The translations under genes and the position numbers were made by a program. Source: Aporrectodea caliginosa (taxonomy: Eukaryota; Annelida; Clitellata; Crassiclitellata; Lumbricidae). Taken from it: DNA of 64,000 nt. Numbering within the stretch: position 1 is the first letter of the stretch; every line of letters begins with the position of its first letter. The stretch spans positions 1,518,382 through 1,582,381 of the forward strand of contig JACEVL010006447.1 in assembly GCA_020284085.1 (NCBI GenBank), in the 5' to 3' direction. This document shows, piece after piece, positions 11,531 to 24,500 of this stretch. Below the pieces are notes generated by a model. It saw nothing but the letters and a program-made list of their open reading frames with translations, did not search any database and was not told the DNA's origin.

Positions 11531-12130
11531 TTAAAAGCGCAAATTTGTCTGGAATGCGCCCTATTTGTCGTTCAGGTCCAAGTTGGTAAACGTACCCCTA
11601 AAGGCCACAGCATTGAAACGTTGAATCGTCAGTGAAAGACGGCCATCGCCAGCCAATAAGAGGACATTACCTAAGCTCGCAATTTGTCTATAGATACTCT
11701 TTACCGACGACTAAGAAGAGATGGAGGCTGAGTGGATGCTAGGGGGCGAGGAGTCGTCATGGGACGACCACCAAGTATACTAATCCGGTTCTGTTCTCCT
11801 TTCTTCCACTGCACCTGCAGCCAGTGATAATATTATATTAAGAAAGCCAAGCGACCACCTGTTTTTAATTATTTACGAAACCGGGGAGATCTCTATCTAT
11901 ACGTTTAGGAACACGATGAAGACTCGCTATCGGTAAACGAGAAGCTGATGGTAGTTTTACACGACAGAGGAAGCAGAATAATTATGTTGTAGGATAAATA
12001 TAATAGACGCAGAGAATATTGAACCACATGAATCTATTAAATGAAGGTCTGAGACTTCAAGCCTCCGAGCAGCGCTCGTGAGTAAGCCGGTGCCCTTCGC
12101 TTAGCTTTCCAGCGTTGCAATAATAGCAAT
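11531..12130. other. Intergenic, nothing recognised
   Basis: No supported gene, repeat or transposon end. Confidence 0.3.
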
Positions 12131-12455
12131 AATAATAATATTATTAGAGTTTACATTAGCTGAAATTGAAGGTTTGCAATATATAATGATCTGTAATTGT
12201 TATTATTGTTTTGCTAACTGATGTAATATTTTCGTTCGTATTATGACACCATCATAATAGGATTGCGCAGAGTGTGTCCTTGAGTAGGTCTCTTAAAGAG
12301 GCGCTATATAAATTCTCAGAATGAATATAAATTTAATATTCAAGTGTACAACAAATGTATATAGAGACAACAATGACCTATCATAATATTATTGCAAACC
12401 TTCAATTTAAGCTGAAACATACGCATAATGTGAACTATATAATAATATTATTGTG
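12130..12455. repeat. Inverted repeat enclosing a LINE/SINE-type tail
   Basis: GCTGAAATTGAAGGTTTGCAA (about 12160) recurs inverted at about 12386-12407, both flanked by AATAATATTATT. A third partial copy lies at 13238-13265, beyond the inserted LINE. Inside, 12210-12330 (+) matches 30255-30395: GCTAACTGATGTAATAT at the start and GGCGCTATATAAAT at the end. The outer part looks like a small foldback element. Confidence 0.5.
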
Positions 12456-12479
12456 TACATCATGAATTTATGCGTATGT

Positions 12480-13240
12480 TTCATTCATTCATTCATTCAT
12501 TCGGGAATTTATATAGCGCCCCTTCAAGGAAACTACTCAGAGGCGCTCCCGACTCCAACGCGCCCAAAAAGAACAGTTTTGAGTTTAGTAAGGAAAGTTT
12601 CAGGCAGACTCCCAGGGTGTAGACGCAGCTCTAGAGGAAGACCATTCCAGATCATTGGGCCTGCCACAGAAAAAGCTCGGTTCTGCATTGTTGCAGTACG
12701 AGCAAAAGGAACCATAAGAACTCCTTTTTCTGCGGAGCGTAGGAGGCGACGCCCTGGGACAACAGAAATCAAACAGCAGAGTTCACGGAGGTAAGTTGGG
12801 GCGAGGCCCTGGAGACAGCGCAAAACCAAAGCAGCTACCCTGTACTCGATGCGCTGGCAGACAGGGAGCCAGTGGAGGACCTCCAGCATGTAGCTGGAGA
12901 CGTGTCCATACTTTGGAATTTGCCCAATGAGTCGCGCTGCAGAGCGCAAGACTCGGTCCAAGCATGCTATGCGGCTAGATGGGAGGTCAAAGTAGAGCGA
13001 TGAGCAATAGTCAAGACGAGCTGTGATGAAGGAATGCACTAGAGTAAGTTTGGCAGCAGACGTAAGCGAGCGGGTAACAGTACGAAGCTGGCGCAGCTGG
13101 TAATAGCAGTCCCGAGCAAGACGATGAAGATGTGGAGTAAAAGTGAGCTCTTGGTCCAGCTGGACGCCGAGGTCACGAACCGTGGTTGAAAAGACATAAT
13201 GAGGGAACTCAGACGTAAGGGTAGTAAAGTCAATTTCAAC
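12480..13240 (-). mobile_element. CR1-like LINE, 5'-truncated, fairly young
   Basis: A minus-strand LINE copy with coding region at 13238-12533 and a 3' UTR of about 50 bp (GAAGGGGCGCTATATAAATT) ending in (GAAT)n at 12480-12502. It is truncated at about 13240, within the region after the RT core. It has inserted into the foldback sequence around it, which resumes at 13238. Its 3' end is the parent type for the SINE at 18972-19212 and for tails at 2097, 20280 and 47240. Confidence 0.85.
12533..13238 (-). CDS. CR1-like LINE ORF2, C-terminal part
   Basis: An uninterrupted frame of about 235 codons, open at its 5' end because of truncation. In order it shows RDLGVQLDQELTFTPH, LVHSFITARLDYCSSLY, LDRVLRSAARLIG, VLHWLPVCQRIEYRVAALVL, LQGLAPTYL, NRAFSVAGPMIWNGLPLELR and LTKLKTVLFGRVGVGSASE, then stop. 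This is the canonical thumb/C-terminal block of CR1-like reverse transcriptases; the YADD core is missing. The frame has neither stops nor shifts, so the insertion is recent or the copy is lightly mutated. It is not expected to make a functional protein. Confidence 0.85.
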
Positions 13241-13804
13241 TGAAATTGAAAGTTTGCAATATATTATGATCGGCCATTGTAGCTCGATATAGGGCTATGC
13301 AATAATATATTATATTATTGCATAGGCATATATCACGCTTATATAATGTGTACTGTACATATGACACACCAGAAAACGATATAATGTTCCTCGCCCATGG
13401 TTTACTTGTTCGTGTCGGCTAACCCAGTCTGCCATTCTTCCGGATCGGTATAGGCCTGTGTGAGAAGGAAACACAGAGCCCAAAGTGATTACTTCTCTTT
13501 AGATTGCTGCGTTCGTCCCTATACTGCAGTCGAAAAGCACAATCAATACCGTAACAATGCGGGGCTCCTATTATACAAAGTAAATATACACGCTTTTATG
13601 TAGCAACCGTATGGCATCGACCCTGTTCTTTTTTCAATGAATTGATAGGGTGAGATCCTTCAGCAGGCAGCGCCGTCCGTCTGAATGGGCGCCAAGCCAT
13701 TCCATGCCACACCACACTGCACTATTGACCGTGCAACCCCGAGGCTACCATCATTTAAGCTGTTTGTTACTGATTGCGGTTTGTCATTCAGAACCATTAA
13801 CACG

Positions 13805-14000
<196 letters not shown>

Positions 14001-14985
14001 CGCACTCACGCCATGTATCTAACTGGGCCAGTAACTGATAGACTGTCGGCGCCTTTTTAAAAGGTCCAAAAGGGGCGCAATTAACATACACCCATAACGA
14101 AATCTCTTAGTACTTGTGAGTGTTTACAGCGAGTTTCCTATTGCGTTGGCACATCAGGCGGAGGACAGATGGACGCACGAACAGACGGATGAACAGCTGA
14201 ACGGGTGAACGGACGCACGGAGGAAAGCACAGATGCACGGATTGAACATTTTCACGTATATGGACGGAGTCGAAGACTGATTGGCCAGAACGGACAGATT
14301 GCTCTAAAGAAACGATGCGGAATGTTTGACAAAGACATAAGTAGCGATGTGACCAAAGAAAGGAATAGAAGCTTCTATAGAGCGATTGAGAGAAACAAGG
14401 AAACATAAAGAGGGAGAGAGGCAGTGAGAGAGACAGTGGGACGGCGATTGAGGAGAGTACGTTTCACCTTAGACCGTCACCATCTTTAATCTTAAAAGAA
14501 AACTCTTCAATTTTTAGAACTTTGAAGGCAATCTCTTATCATACACATTTCTTAAGTGGAGACACGTTTCTCATTTACTTTTAGATGTAATTAAAGATAG
14601 ATCTTTAAACGTCATTAATCAGACGACGAAAGAGCAGTAACAACCGAGTCTTCCTCTTTAATTTGTCATTGCTAAAATTACTTTAGACTAAACGTGATCA
14701 ATTACAAACTTGCGCAGGTCTGCAAGGACTGCATTGCATTAGTACAAGAGCATCATGATTAAACAACGAATGAAGGGCACCGACATTTCACCGATCGGAA
14801 TGAACTTGGTATGTGGACAGAGAGAGAGAATGATAAAGAAAGATAAAGAGCAAAAGAGAGAAGAAGAGAAAGAGGGAAAAGAACGAAAGAGAGCGAGTCA
14901 CATGTCAATAGTCCGCTATGACCATGTGATAAATGCATTCATGCTACGACGAACATCAAAGCGGTGTGGCAGATAAGGTGTACTC
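14001..14985. other. Intergenic, purine-rich patches
   Basis: Contains ACGGACG-type low complexity (14150-14230) and GAGA-rich DNA (14820-14900). Frames here follow composition. No gene called. Confidence 0.35.
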
Positions 14986-15430
14986 TAGGACAAACGTACT
15001 GTAGAGCTTAACATACATACTATAGCACAACGTAGGCCTACTCTAGAGTACATGTATATCATACATAGGCACAGCATACTCTAGAGTACATAATACCTAG
15101 GCAAAACGTACTGTAGAGTACAACATACCTAGGCACAACTTACTGTAGAATGCAACATACCTAGGCACAAGGTACTGTAGATTGCATCATGCATAGGCGC
15201 AACGTAGGCCTACTCTAGAGTACATCATACCTAGTTAGGCACAATGTGCTCCTAGAGTCCACCGTGCCTACAGGTATCTCGGACTCTAGAGTACAAATAT
15301 GTCTAGAGTCCACCCTGCCTTCTACTCTCGTGTTTGGGAATGCTGTCCTCTAGAGTCCACAGTGCCTTCACTGCCTTCAGGAATCATAAACTCTAGAGTA
15401 CAAAATTTGCCTAGAGTCCACCCTGCCTCT
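14986..15430. repeat. Degenerate tandem repeat with TCTAGAGTA core
   Basis: About ten loosely repeated 35-45 bp units alternating a (C/T)TCTAGAGTAC or CTGTAGAGTAC core with CATACCTAGGCACAAC. The last units change to GCCTAGAGTCCACCCTGCCT. The cores are near-palindromic. Divergence is high, so the array is old or subject to frequent conversion. Confidence 0.65.
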
Positions 15431-15507
15431 TACACCGAATCAGTTTGATTAGCGATAATATTCCCACTTCAACAATAATTAACTGGGCTACGTAGGTAGG
15501 GTCTAGG

Positions 15508-16030
15508 ACTTTACCCCCGAAATAATTACCCCCTGCCATTCACCCCCCGCCATTACTCCTGCAGTATTTCCCCCATTCCCCCCCCGCCATTACCCCCCGT
15601 CCCGTATATCATAATTATAAATTATTAATATATAATATTATAATTAATAATTATAATTGTTAATTATAATTATTAATTATAACTATAATATAATGAATTA
15701 TAATAATATTTATTAATTAATATAGTAATATAATTATTAAAATAATATATAATATGTAATAATAATTAATATAACTAATAAATATATTAATTATTTATTA
15801 TAGTTATATGTATAATATATAATATTAATATATTATATTAATTGTTATAATTATATTATTATTGTGCCAATTAATTAACACTAGTTCCGCGCGAAATCTG
15901 AGATTTGCAGCTCAATAAAATGTACACATACGGGGGGTAATGGCGGGGGGGTAATGTCCTACGGGGGGTAATGGTGGGGGTAATGGCAGGGGGTAATGGC
16001 AGGGGGTAATAGGCCGGGGGTAAAGTCCGG
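15508..16030. mobile_element. Foldback element with G/C-run inverted arms
   Basis: Left arm begins GGACTTTACCCCCG (15508) and continues with TACCCCC/GCCATTACCCCC blocks to about 15600. The right arm (15930-16030) is its complement: GGGGGTAATGGC repeated several times, ending CGGGGGTAAAGTCC. The centre (15605-15860) is almost pure A/T with many TAATTATAAT palindromes. No transposase. TSD not resolved. Confidence 0.7.
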
Positions 16031-16376
16031 ATACCCGTAGGGTTAGATTGGTGTGAGATACGTTTTTATCACCGCAACTATTTTCTAAACATCTTGTCGA
16101 CGAATGAAAGGAGAAGAAAAGAACGCGCGATTAAGTTCTTACAGTGAGCAGAATATAGAGTAAGGCCATGTCGAAGTCTGATATAGAATCATAGGTATCG
16201 GAGGAATAGTGGCAGCTAGCGATGTTGATGATGTTGGTTGAGTGGCTATGTAGCCATGACAGATATCGTCAAAGAGTCGTCGTTGATTCGAGTGATTTTA
16301 TCATCCAGAGACAGGCACGTGTCAGTAAGACGGACCTGAGACGAAGATGATCATAGACTATTATAGAGGAAAGCCG
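16031..16376. other. Intergenic, nothing recognised
   Basis: No supported feature. Confidence 0.3.
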
Positions 16377-17046
16377 AATGGTTGTAAAGACGGAAAGTAA
16401 TGGCTAACTGCTATGAAGGAGTTTTCATCTCGTTATGTGTTGCTCGGTTAACTGATGGGGCGTTGATGGTCAGCTTAGATGATGATGCTTCCGCTCGATG
16501 GCTGGTACCAGTGTGATTCTCGTTAACGATAACGATAACGAAAATGTTCGTTAACGAAAATAAAATGATTTCGTTAACGATAACTGTAACTATAACTAAA
16601 AAATATCATTAACTATAACTATAACGAAAAATAACAATAACGAAAATTCATCTTTATTTTCGTTAATACAAAAAAATAAAATAGGAAGTGCAATATTGGA
16701 CGATTCGACATAAATGAGAACGAAAAAATTAGATAGATATATTAAATTAGATATTTTTATTATGCAATGTGTCAGTTACTTTGGAAACTCGTGTATTCAT
16801 GAGGCTGAATGCACCCATGCTTCAACGTCTTTCAAAGCTCTGAGCAAACTATGAAACAGCGTGTTAATACTGCACAATTTTGCTTATAGCCTTAATCATA
16901 GTTACTAAAATTAATGGTTGTAAAGATCCATTAAGTATATGGCTAACTGCTATGAAGGAGTTTTCATCTCGTTATGTGTTGCTCGGTTAACTGATGGGGC
17001 GTTGATGGTCAGCTTAGATGATGGTGCTTCCGCTCGATGGCTGGTA
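16377..17046 (+). repeat. Direct repeat of about 130 bp flanking an AACGATAACG-rich insert
   Basis: 16377-16507 and 16914-17046 are near-identical (TGGCTAACTGCTATGAAGGA ... GCTCGATGGCTGGTAC); the last 108 bp differ at one position. The roughly 405-bp insert starts CAGTGTGATTCTCGTTAACG and contains serial GTTAACGATAACGATAACG motifs (16520-16650), like hAT subterminal repeats. Whether this is a segmental duplication or a damaged transposon is unclear. Confidence 0.6.
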
Positions 17047-17554
17047 CTATGATACAATATCTCTGAGTCTGACATGGCGTTCGTTATTACATTTCACAGA
17101 GACAGAACATTTCGCCACGCATAAAATATCCCGGGGGGGATTTGTACACTTTTTAAAAGAGGAATCCATTTAGTGTTGCTTGAAACCATAGTTTATCAAA
17201 AACCTTGCAGTATGAGGGAAAGACAGCAAGGGTTAGGAATGAGTTGGTTGCTTTTCCATAAGGACATTTGTAGGTAACTGTTATTGACGAACTCATGCTA
17301 AATGATAACGCAATTAGGAAGTGGAAACTTTATTTTCAAAGCAGATGAGTTTTACACAACCTTAATTAATGTTCAGAATTATATTATATGAAATGCATGC
17401 TAGATAATTAGTTTATTATATCGCGGTTAGGAAGAGCTCTTAAAATAACTTGATAGCGAAAAGTTATCTAATACTAATAGGCCTACTAATCGTTTATTAA
17501 TTCAAACTGATAAGCACGCAGTAAGATTACATGATATAGTAGTAACAAATGATA
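17047..17554. other. Intergenic, nothing recognised
   Basis: No supported feature. Confidence 0.3.
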
Positions 17555-17770
17555 ACAAGTTTTACAGGGATCGAATTTAACTTATGGCAGCCTGCAAGGC
17601 GCCCATCTGTCCTACTGCTCATTTCACAATTGCCCCTAAGGAGTTGAAGGATGAGTCAACCTTTATGGGACTAGCGGGTATCGATCCCGCGTCCTCCTGA
17701 TCTTCGTGCTATAGGTATATCCGTACCCGATCCATTTTCGCCAATCTCAGGAATCACATAATAAGCAATT
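17555..17770 (-). mobile_element. SINE-like family S3, copy 1
   Basis: Minus strand: a tRNA-like block (GGGATCGATACCCGC resembles box B) is followed by GGGGCAATTGTGAAATGAGC, then GATGGGCGCCTTGCAGGCTG and AGTTAAATTCGA...CTGTAAAACTTGT. The last 80 bp or so recurs at 40667-40800 (-) and 46890-47125 (+). Confidence 0.55.
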
Positions 17771-18965
17771 CCTTGCAGCCACGTAACTGATGGACAACAT
17801 TTGATGTACAATTAAAAACAGCTGGTTTGCATTTTAATTAAGGCCCTAGAGTATCTGAAACACGATAAATCCATTCCAATATAAATTATTATTCTAAACT
17901 AATTACACATTGCTTGTTTGAATTTGAATTAGAACGATAGAATTATTTAGAAACCATCATAACTGAATGTGACAGAAATTAATATTCGTAAACGTACGAT
18001 TAAAAAGCAATTAATTGATATTAGAAGATATTAGAGTCTCCTGAATTTTATATTGAAGAGGAAGCTCTTTTATTAAATGGACTTGATTCTTAGCGTAATC
18101 CTAAGTATTTCTTTCTCGAATGACTGATGGCCACCTAGCGAATGACAACACAGACAAAGATATTTAGAGGCCTGATATGAAAATACCAAAGCGAATATTT
18201 CAACGCTAAATAAGAAGTGGAAACAAAGCAGTCTTGCTATTTATCAATGCAATAGAAATAAATTAAAATACATTGTGTTTTTTGCGTCATATTTAACTGT
18301 ATCGCATGACATTGTACTGGATATTTATTTCCATCATTCTCACTTTATTGAAATGTATTGCATTTTATTGCAAAGCGTTGTATTAGGCCTATATGCCGCC
18401 TATTATTGTATCATACCGTACCATATATCATACCGTATTGTATGATTGTATCATACATCATAAATATATATATCAGATGAAACACAGCCAAAAAACCACT
18501 ACCTTCAATCAACACCAACCTACCTAGTTTGCAATAGTTTAATACCAGAACATGTCCTGGGTCAAAATTTGAGATCTAGAATGCACTGCTCTTTGTGAGC
18601 TTTCTTTAGTAAAACAGTGATAATGCAATTTTTCCTATGTCACAAGACACTACAAGGTTGATATCAACGGCCTTGTCGGGTAATATAAAAGTACATGTCG
18701 CCATCTGCTAAATTGCTTCGGAAACAAAGGCTCAAGCAGCAGAACAGTTTGTTTCTTTTAGCTTAACCCAAATTCAATGATCAGGCAATCACTGCAATCT
18801 TGTGATGTTTCTTGGTGTTCAGTGAACGATCCCTAGTGAATTAAATTATGCTGTAATATTATTATGTACCATGCACTAAATAGCATCGAAACGCATTGCA
18901 ATCCATTATTTAAATATCTAATCTGATATAATCTTAAAGCGCCGTCACCCAGGTTATTTGTATGC
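17771..18965. other. Intergenic, nothing recognised
   Basis: AT-rich DNA with TTGTATCATACCGTA-like short repeats at 18400-18460. No gene seen. Confidence 0.3.
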
Positions 18966-18971
18966 ATCGCG

Positions 18972-19212
18972 GCAATTGTATTGTAATTGTATTGTAATGT
19001 ATGAGCACTTGTTATAGCGCCCCTTCAAGATTTCTACTCAGAGGCGCTCCCGACTACAGCGCGGGCACTGAATCGGAGTTTCACGCCGAAGCGCATGAGC
19101 AATTGCGAGTGAAGGACTTGCCCAGGGTCCCTACGCGGCGGCTTGAGGTGGATTCGAACCCGCAACCCTCCGGCTGCAAGGCACCGAACATACCCCTACA
19201 CCACCGCGCCCC
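18972..19212 (-). mobile_element. tRNA-derived SINE with CR1-like LINE tail
   Basis: Minus strand. The head begins GGGGCGCGGTGGTGTAGGGG: box A TGGTGTAGGGG at 19203-19193 and box B GGTTCGAATCC at 19160-19150, at tRNA spacing. A body of about 90 bp follows. The 3' portion, GTCGGGAGCGCCTCTGAGTA then CTTGAAGGGGCGCTATA (19056-19011), is nearly identical to the end of the CR1-like LINE at 12503-12555. It ends in a (TACAA)n tail (18975-19000). Not a functional tRNA gene: the anticodon arm is not intact and a body and tail are attached. Confidence 0.85.
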
Positions 19213-20275
19213 ACAAACAATGTGGGCTATATATGCAGTAGCTGTTGTAGTCTATATCCTATTATATGACAGGGCCTAAAAGAGAGTAGTATATGACACA
19301 AAGTGTGCAGTTGACATTGTTGAATGTGCAATTGACTTGTTTGAAGTGTGCAGTGTGTAGCCTGAATATTTGTGAGATTAACTCGAGTCATCTACTCACG
19401 ATTTCATTCTAATAGGGCCTACCTGAAATTTTACTTACCAGTTCAAGTACAGTTTGACAGTTTTATAAAAAGTGTTGTTGACATTTCTCAGTATTTTAGA
19501 CACTTATATGATATGATAAACATTGAATATTGGCTGGTAAATGAATATTGCAAACTATTATAATCTTTTAAATTAAAATCTCGCCTTCAGTGGGAGACCG
19601 GTGTAGTATGGGGTGAAGGCTTGAAATTTAGCTGTCTTTGTTGTCGCCCCAGCGAAGGTGCTCTAAAGCATTTTTGATATGCGCAAATTGGTCTTTGTAA
19701 ATCGTTCATCCATTCCTTTATTATTAAGAAGCAATCGCGACCCTCTAGGCCTCTAGTATAAGTGCTTTTCTGATTTTGTCCTCCGACCAGATTAATCTCC
19801 ACTTTCCGATGGTCATAATTTCCTGAATTTATCTATAATACCCTTATAAAAGCCCATAATGGCTATCTTCGTAATGTTATATTCATCAATTATGCCTAAC
19901 AATCACGGATTTCTTGGTTCAGAAGCTTGCGAATGTTCGGTGTTCCCTAGTTTTCATCTGAAATCAAGTACCTTGTTTCCAATAAGACAGTTATTCTCAT
20001 TTTTTTCTGACAATGCTAACCCTTTGTGTAGACTATACTCAACCGTCATACCTCTGCTAACATGGTACACGGGTATCCCTAACTTAATAAGATAATCATG
20101 TGATCTGTCTGTTTTAATTTCCAAACTTATGATCGTTAATTATAATTATTCTGGATCACTACTTGTAAACTATTCTTCGGAAACAATAAAAGGATTGATT
20201 GATTGATATAACGATAATTCCGAGGTTTTTATGGCTTTTATTGGATTATCAACTCTCAACACTCCTCTGCCGGGC
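19213..20275. other. Intergenic, nothing recognised
   Basis: Ends near a (GATT)n tract (20192-20206) preceded by AACAATAAAAGG, possibly another LINE 3' end, but no coding homology could be read. Confidence 0.3.
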
Positions 20276-20279
20276 GCAT

Positions 20280-20595
20280 GCATGGTCTGCGCACTTTGCG
20301 AACAGACCCGTTATCGCTCTGCTGTCTAATCCTTATAATTATGATCATTAAGAGTACCGGTATGAACGTAATAATGGTTCAGTCCCGGTCCTTTACCTCA
20401 ACTTGTCCCTCTCTTTGGAATGCGCTGTTTCCATGTATACTCGCTCTCAAATTGCAGCTGGTAACTCCACCTCTTCCTTTGTTTTTCTCAAAACCTATTT
20501 CTTCTTTCGTGGCCTTGCGCACTGGAAGCGCCTCTGAACGGTTTACCCTGCTAGAGGCGCTTCATAAATGTTTGTATACAATACAATACAACGGT
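20280..20595 (+). mobile_element. CR1-like LINE C-terminal end, degenerate
   Basis: The frame contains SRSFTSTCPSLWNALFP and ISSFVALRTGSASERF, matching the 'FSVAGPxxWNxLP ... GSASE' end of the copy at 12533-13238. A GAGGCGCTTCATAAATG 3' end and a short (ACAAT)n tail follow (20576-20591). Confidence 0.65.
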
Positions 20596-20599
20596 AGTA

Positions 20600-22845
20600 C
20601 AACGGACGTCTAATTTGAATTTACGGGCTGACATCTGGAATCTCCTCCAGGAACCGCGCTCTGCCGCATAGGCTTATTAAAACCCGTGCTGTAATCGCAA
20701 TGTCACCTTTCGTAATTGGGTAGGCCTATTTTTCGTCATAGACATTGATAGGGTCAAGGATCAATCCTCGCACCCGCTGTCACTTCAAGACTGCTTATTC
20801 GCAAGAGATTCCTCCTCGTATTGCTGCTAATCTCCTTATACTGGGCCTATTTCTCTGTCCACGCACCACCCCTTTGGATGCGTTACATTCAATGAGGCTC
20901 TAACAACTTCTGGAATGCATTCCAGTCAATCCAATGCTATGCAGTCCAAATCCAATCAGTCATAATCTAATCTCTTCTATTCAACCTTAATACATTTAAT
21001 AGGTTTCAAAACGGATTACTAATATCTCATAATTTTACTGACATTGTGCTGTTGCTGTTTCGTGTGTTTTGTTGTTGTTGCATAGTAGGCCTACTGCCGT
21101 TTGCATCACGCTAATAAAGAATACTGACTAGCTTACTCGATTTTTCTTACCAACTGTTGTCTCTAGCCTTCACTCAAACTATCATTAATCTTCATTTGGA
21201 CGTGTATTCTCATGTTCCCGAAAAAGGTCGTAAAAGGCTGATAATGATAATTATCATTTGGGCAAATTGTGGAATTTATGCTCTTCATCGCACAGTAAAA
21301 CAACTAAAAGATTAAATGGACATTACTATATGCATGGCAATTCGAGAATGTTAATTAAATGCGAAGTTTATATATATATATACATATACATCATACATAT
21401 ACATATAATTTTATGTATATGTGAAGGCATCCTATATATAGATCGTATGAATTATTTAATTAAGAATTTAATAGGGGTATTTTTGCTGCGTCTGATGCTA
21501 ATTACATGACTTATTATTTGGTCGAAAGAAAAGAGCTTGTGATTTACCTAGCGCAGCCATTTTGTAAAGGATCTTAATCTTATAATTATCATGAAAGTTT
21601 AATGCTGCTATCGTACGTTGATTAGCAAGATCACGGATTATGTACAGCATTCGAGTCGGTTTCATTGCCCAGCATGGAAACTCAGGGTTAGGTATGCTAG
21701 AACCTCCTCTGGCTTCTGCTCTTCTCTTCTCTCTTCTTTTCGTAGTCTTCTGTTCCTCTTCCCTCTTCTGTTCTCCTCTCCACTCTTAATCCACCTCCTA
21801 TCTTCTCCTGTCCGATTCTAATCTAATCAATTTTATCCAATATAATCTAATGCAATCTAATCGAATCCAGTATGCTGGGATACAATAAAAAATTATGGCA
21901 CACTCATCCGAGTGCGACAGGGTCTTGAAAGACTACCGGCGGGAACACATGGATCGGTTCATCACTTCGACTTCTCTGTGCTTATGCTTCTAGAGCGACA
22001 GACACGAGAAGGACAATTACCCAGGTCTCTGCCTCCATGGATTAGAGGTGTGAGGTTTGAGAAGTATTGTATAAGACAGAAAGACAGCCTATACGGAGGA
22101 TAAGTAATTTGAAAATGCAAATCTTCAGTAGAGAGCGAATGACTTAAGTGACTGAACGGAACGGACAGCTACAGGGACATAGTTCTAAAATCTAGGTCCA
22201 GCGACTGAAAAAGCATGTTAATCAGCAATAGGTCTAATTACACGTATTACCAGAGAAAGACATTCAGATGACCTACATGTAGTTGAATAAGGGCAAGTCT
22301 GGTTAATAAGGACTGATTTTATGTAGTGTGGCTGGTCAGAGTTTAATGTTTCAATGAGTCGGGGCGCAATCCCATCGGTATTCTAAAAGCAAAGGCGACC
22401 GATTTACTATAATAAATATGCCACTGTTCCCGCATTGTTTAGATTCATTCACATGTGCATTTTACACTGACATGGTTGTCTTGAACTGAGCCAACTTTGT
22501 TTTTTAGTCCCATATCCTCATAGCTGGCGTTGCCACTGAACAACTCTGGCTAAAGTGACTGTAATGACACAATAGTGTTTTTCAGTTGGTTTCTTCATCT
22601 CATGCTGGTACAGCTGACGTCGAAATGACTGGCAATCAACCTGGAGACTTCCAGATTTTCTCGCGTGTTGAATCTTCCTCGAGCGGAAGTAGGCCTACTT
22701 TTGAACCTTGACTATCTACGTCAGAATCCTTGCAAAGAAGAAAGTAGAGTTGCATGTTAACGAGGAAACCATGCGAGCTACAGCGACTACAGCAACTTGC
22801 CGTTGTAACTTGTAATTTGCTGTGATATGATTAAAATTTTACAAA
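20600..22845. other. Intergenic, nothing recognised
   Basis: TA microsatellite at 21369-21382 and CT-rich DNA at 21718-21790. No supported coding or transposon feature. Confidence 0.3.
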
Positions 22846-22849
22846 TTCA

Positions 22850-23025
22850 TGAAGCAAATTATGAATGAATTATCGAAATCTAATTGTAATTGCTAACTGA
22901 ATAGCTGCTGCTAATTCTAATTCTAATCGATTAGTTACAATATTTAGCTAATTCTAATCGATTTAGCCAATTTCTGGAGCTAATTCAAATTCTAATCGAT
23001 TAGCAGTTTAACTAATCGTAGCCTA
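22850..23025. repeat. CTAATTCTAATCGATTAG repeat block
   Basis: Four or more spaced copies of CTAATTCTAATCGATTAG-like sequence. Closely similar to the subterminal CTAATTCTAATTAATTAG blocks of the hAT element at 24501-25499, so probably the end of a related element. Confidence 0.5.
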
Positions 23026-23540
23026 CCTATCTCTGGTCCCATGTCGAACATTGTGCCCCTCCCAAAGAATAAATGCGGTGACATCGGGTTGCCGACATCG
23101 GATCTAATCGATCTGTCTGGTTCTTTGTTGCCGGGAAATCAACCTTGACGATGTCACGCCACACAATGTCATTGATCGGAGTGTTTTTTGCGACCATTCA
23201 CCACCCACTGCCTAAAGACTACGACATCAGTTAGAATAACAACCTCTAATCCTTCCGCAGCTCCGTCTAATCCGCTAAACTATTCTGTCGCCCAACGGAA
23301 GGATTTCGACACAGCTGCTTACCAAGTCACATTAATTGAACCGAACACTAAGTGACACTCAACCACCGCAGACCAATGCAATCTCTTATATTTTCCGAAG
23401 CATCAACTCTTATGCGGATGTAACAATCCATTATAATACCAATACCAAATTTACCAATGCGTATGAAATTGTGTCTTACTAAAACATTGGCGCCTGGCAT
23501 GTGAATCTCATATTATTCATGATTGATTATTAATATTAAG
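23026..23540. other. Intergenic, nothing recognised
   Basis: No supported feature. Confidence 0.3.
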
Positions 23541-24492
<952 letters not shown>

Positions 24493-24500
24493 GCGGGAAA

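Noticed and set aside
19150..19212. tRNA gene at the SINE head (also 58634-58705)
   Set aside because: Boxes A and B are present, but the element continues into a SINE body and LINE tail and the arms are not intact.
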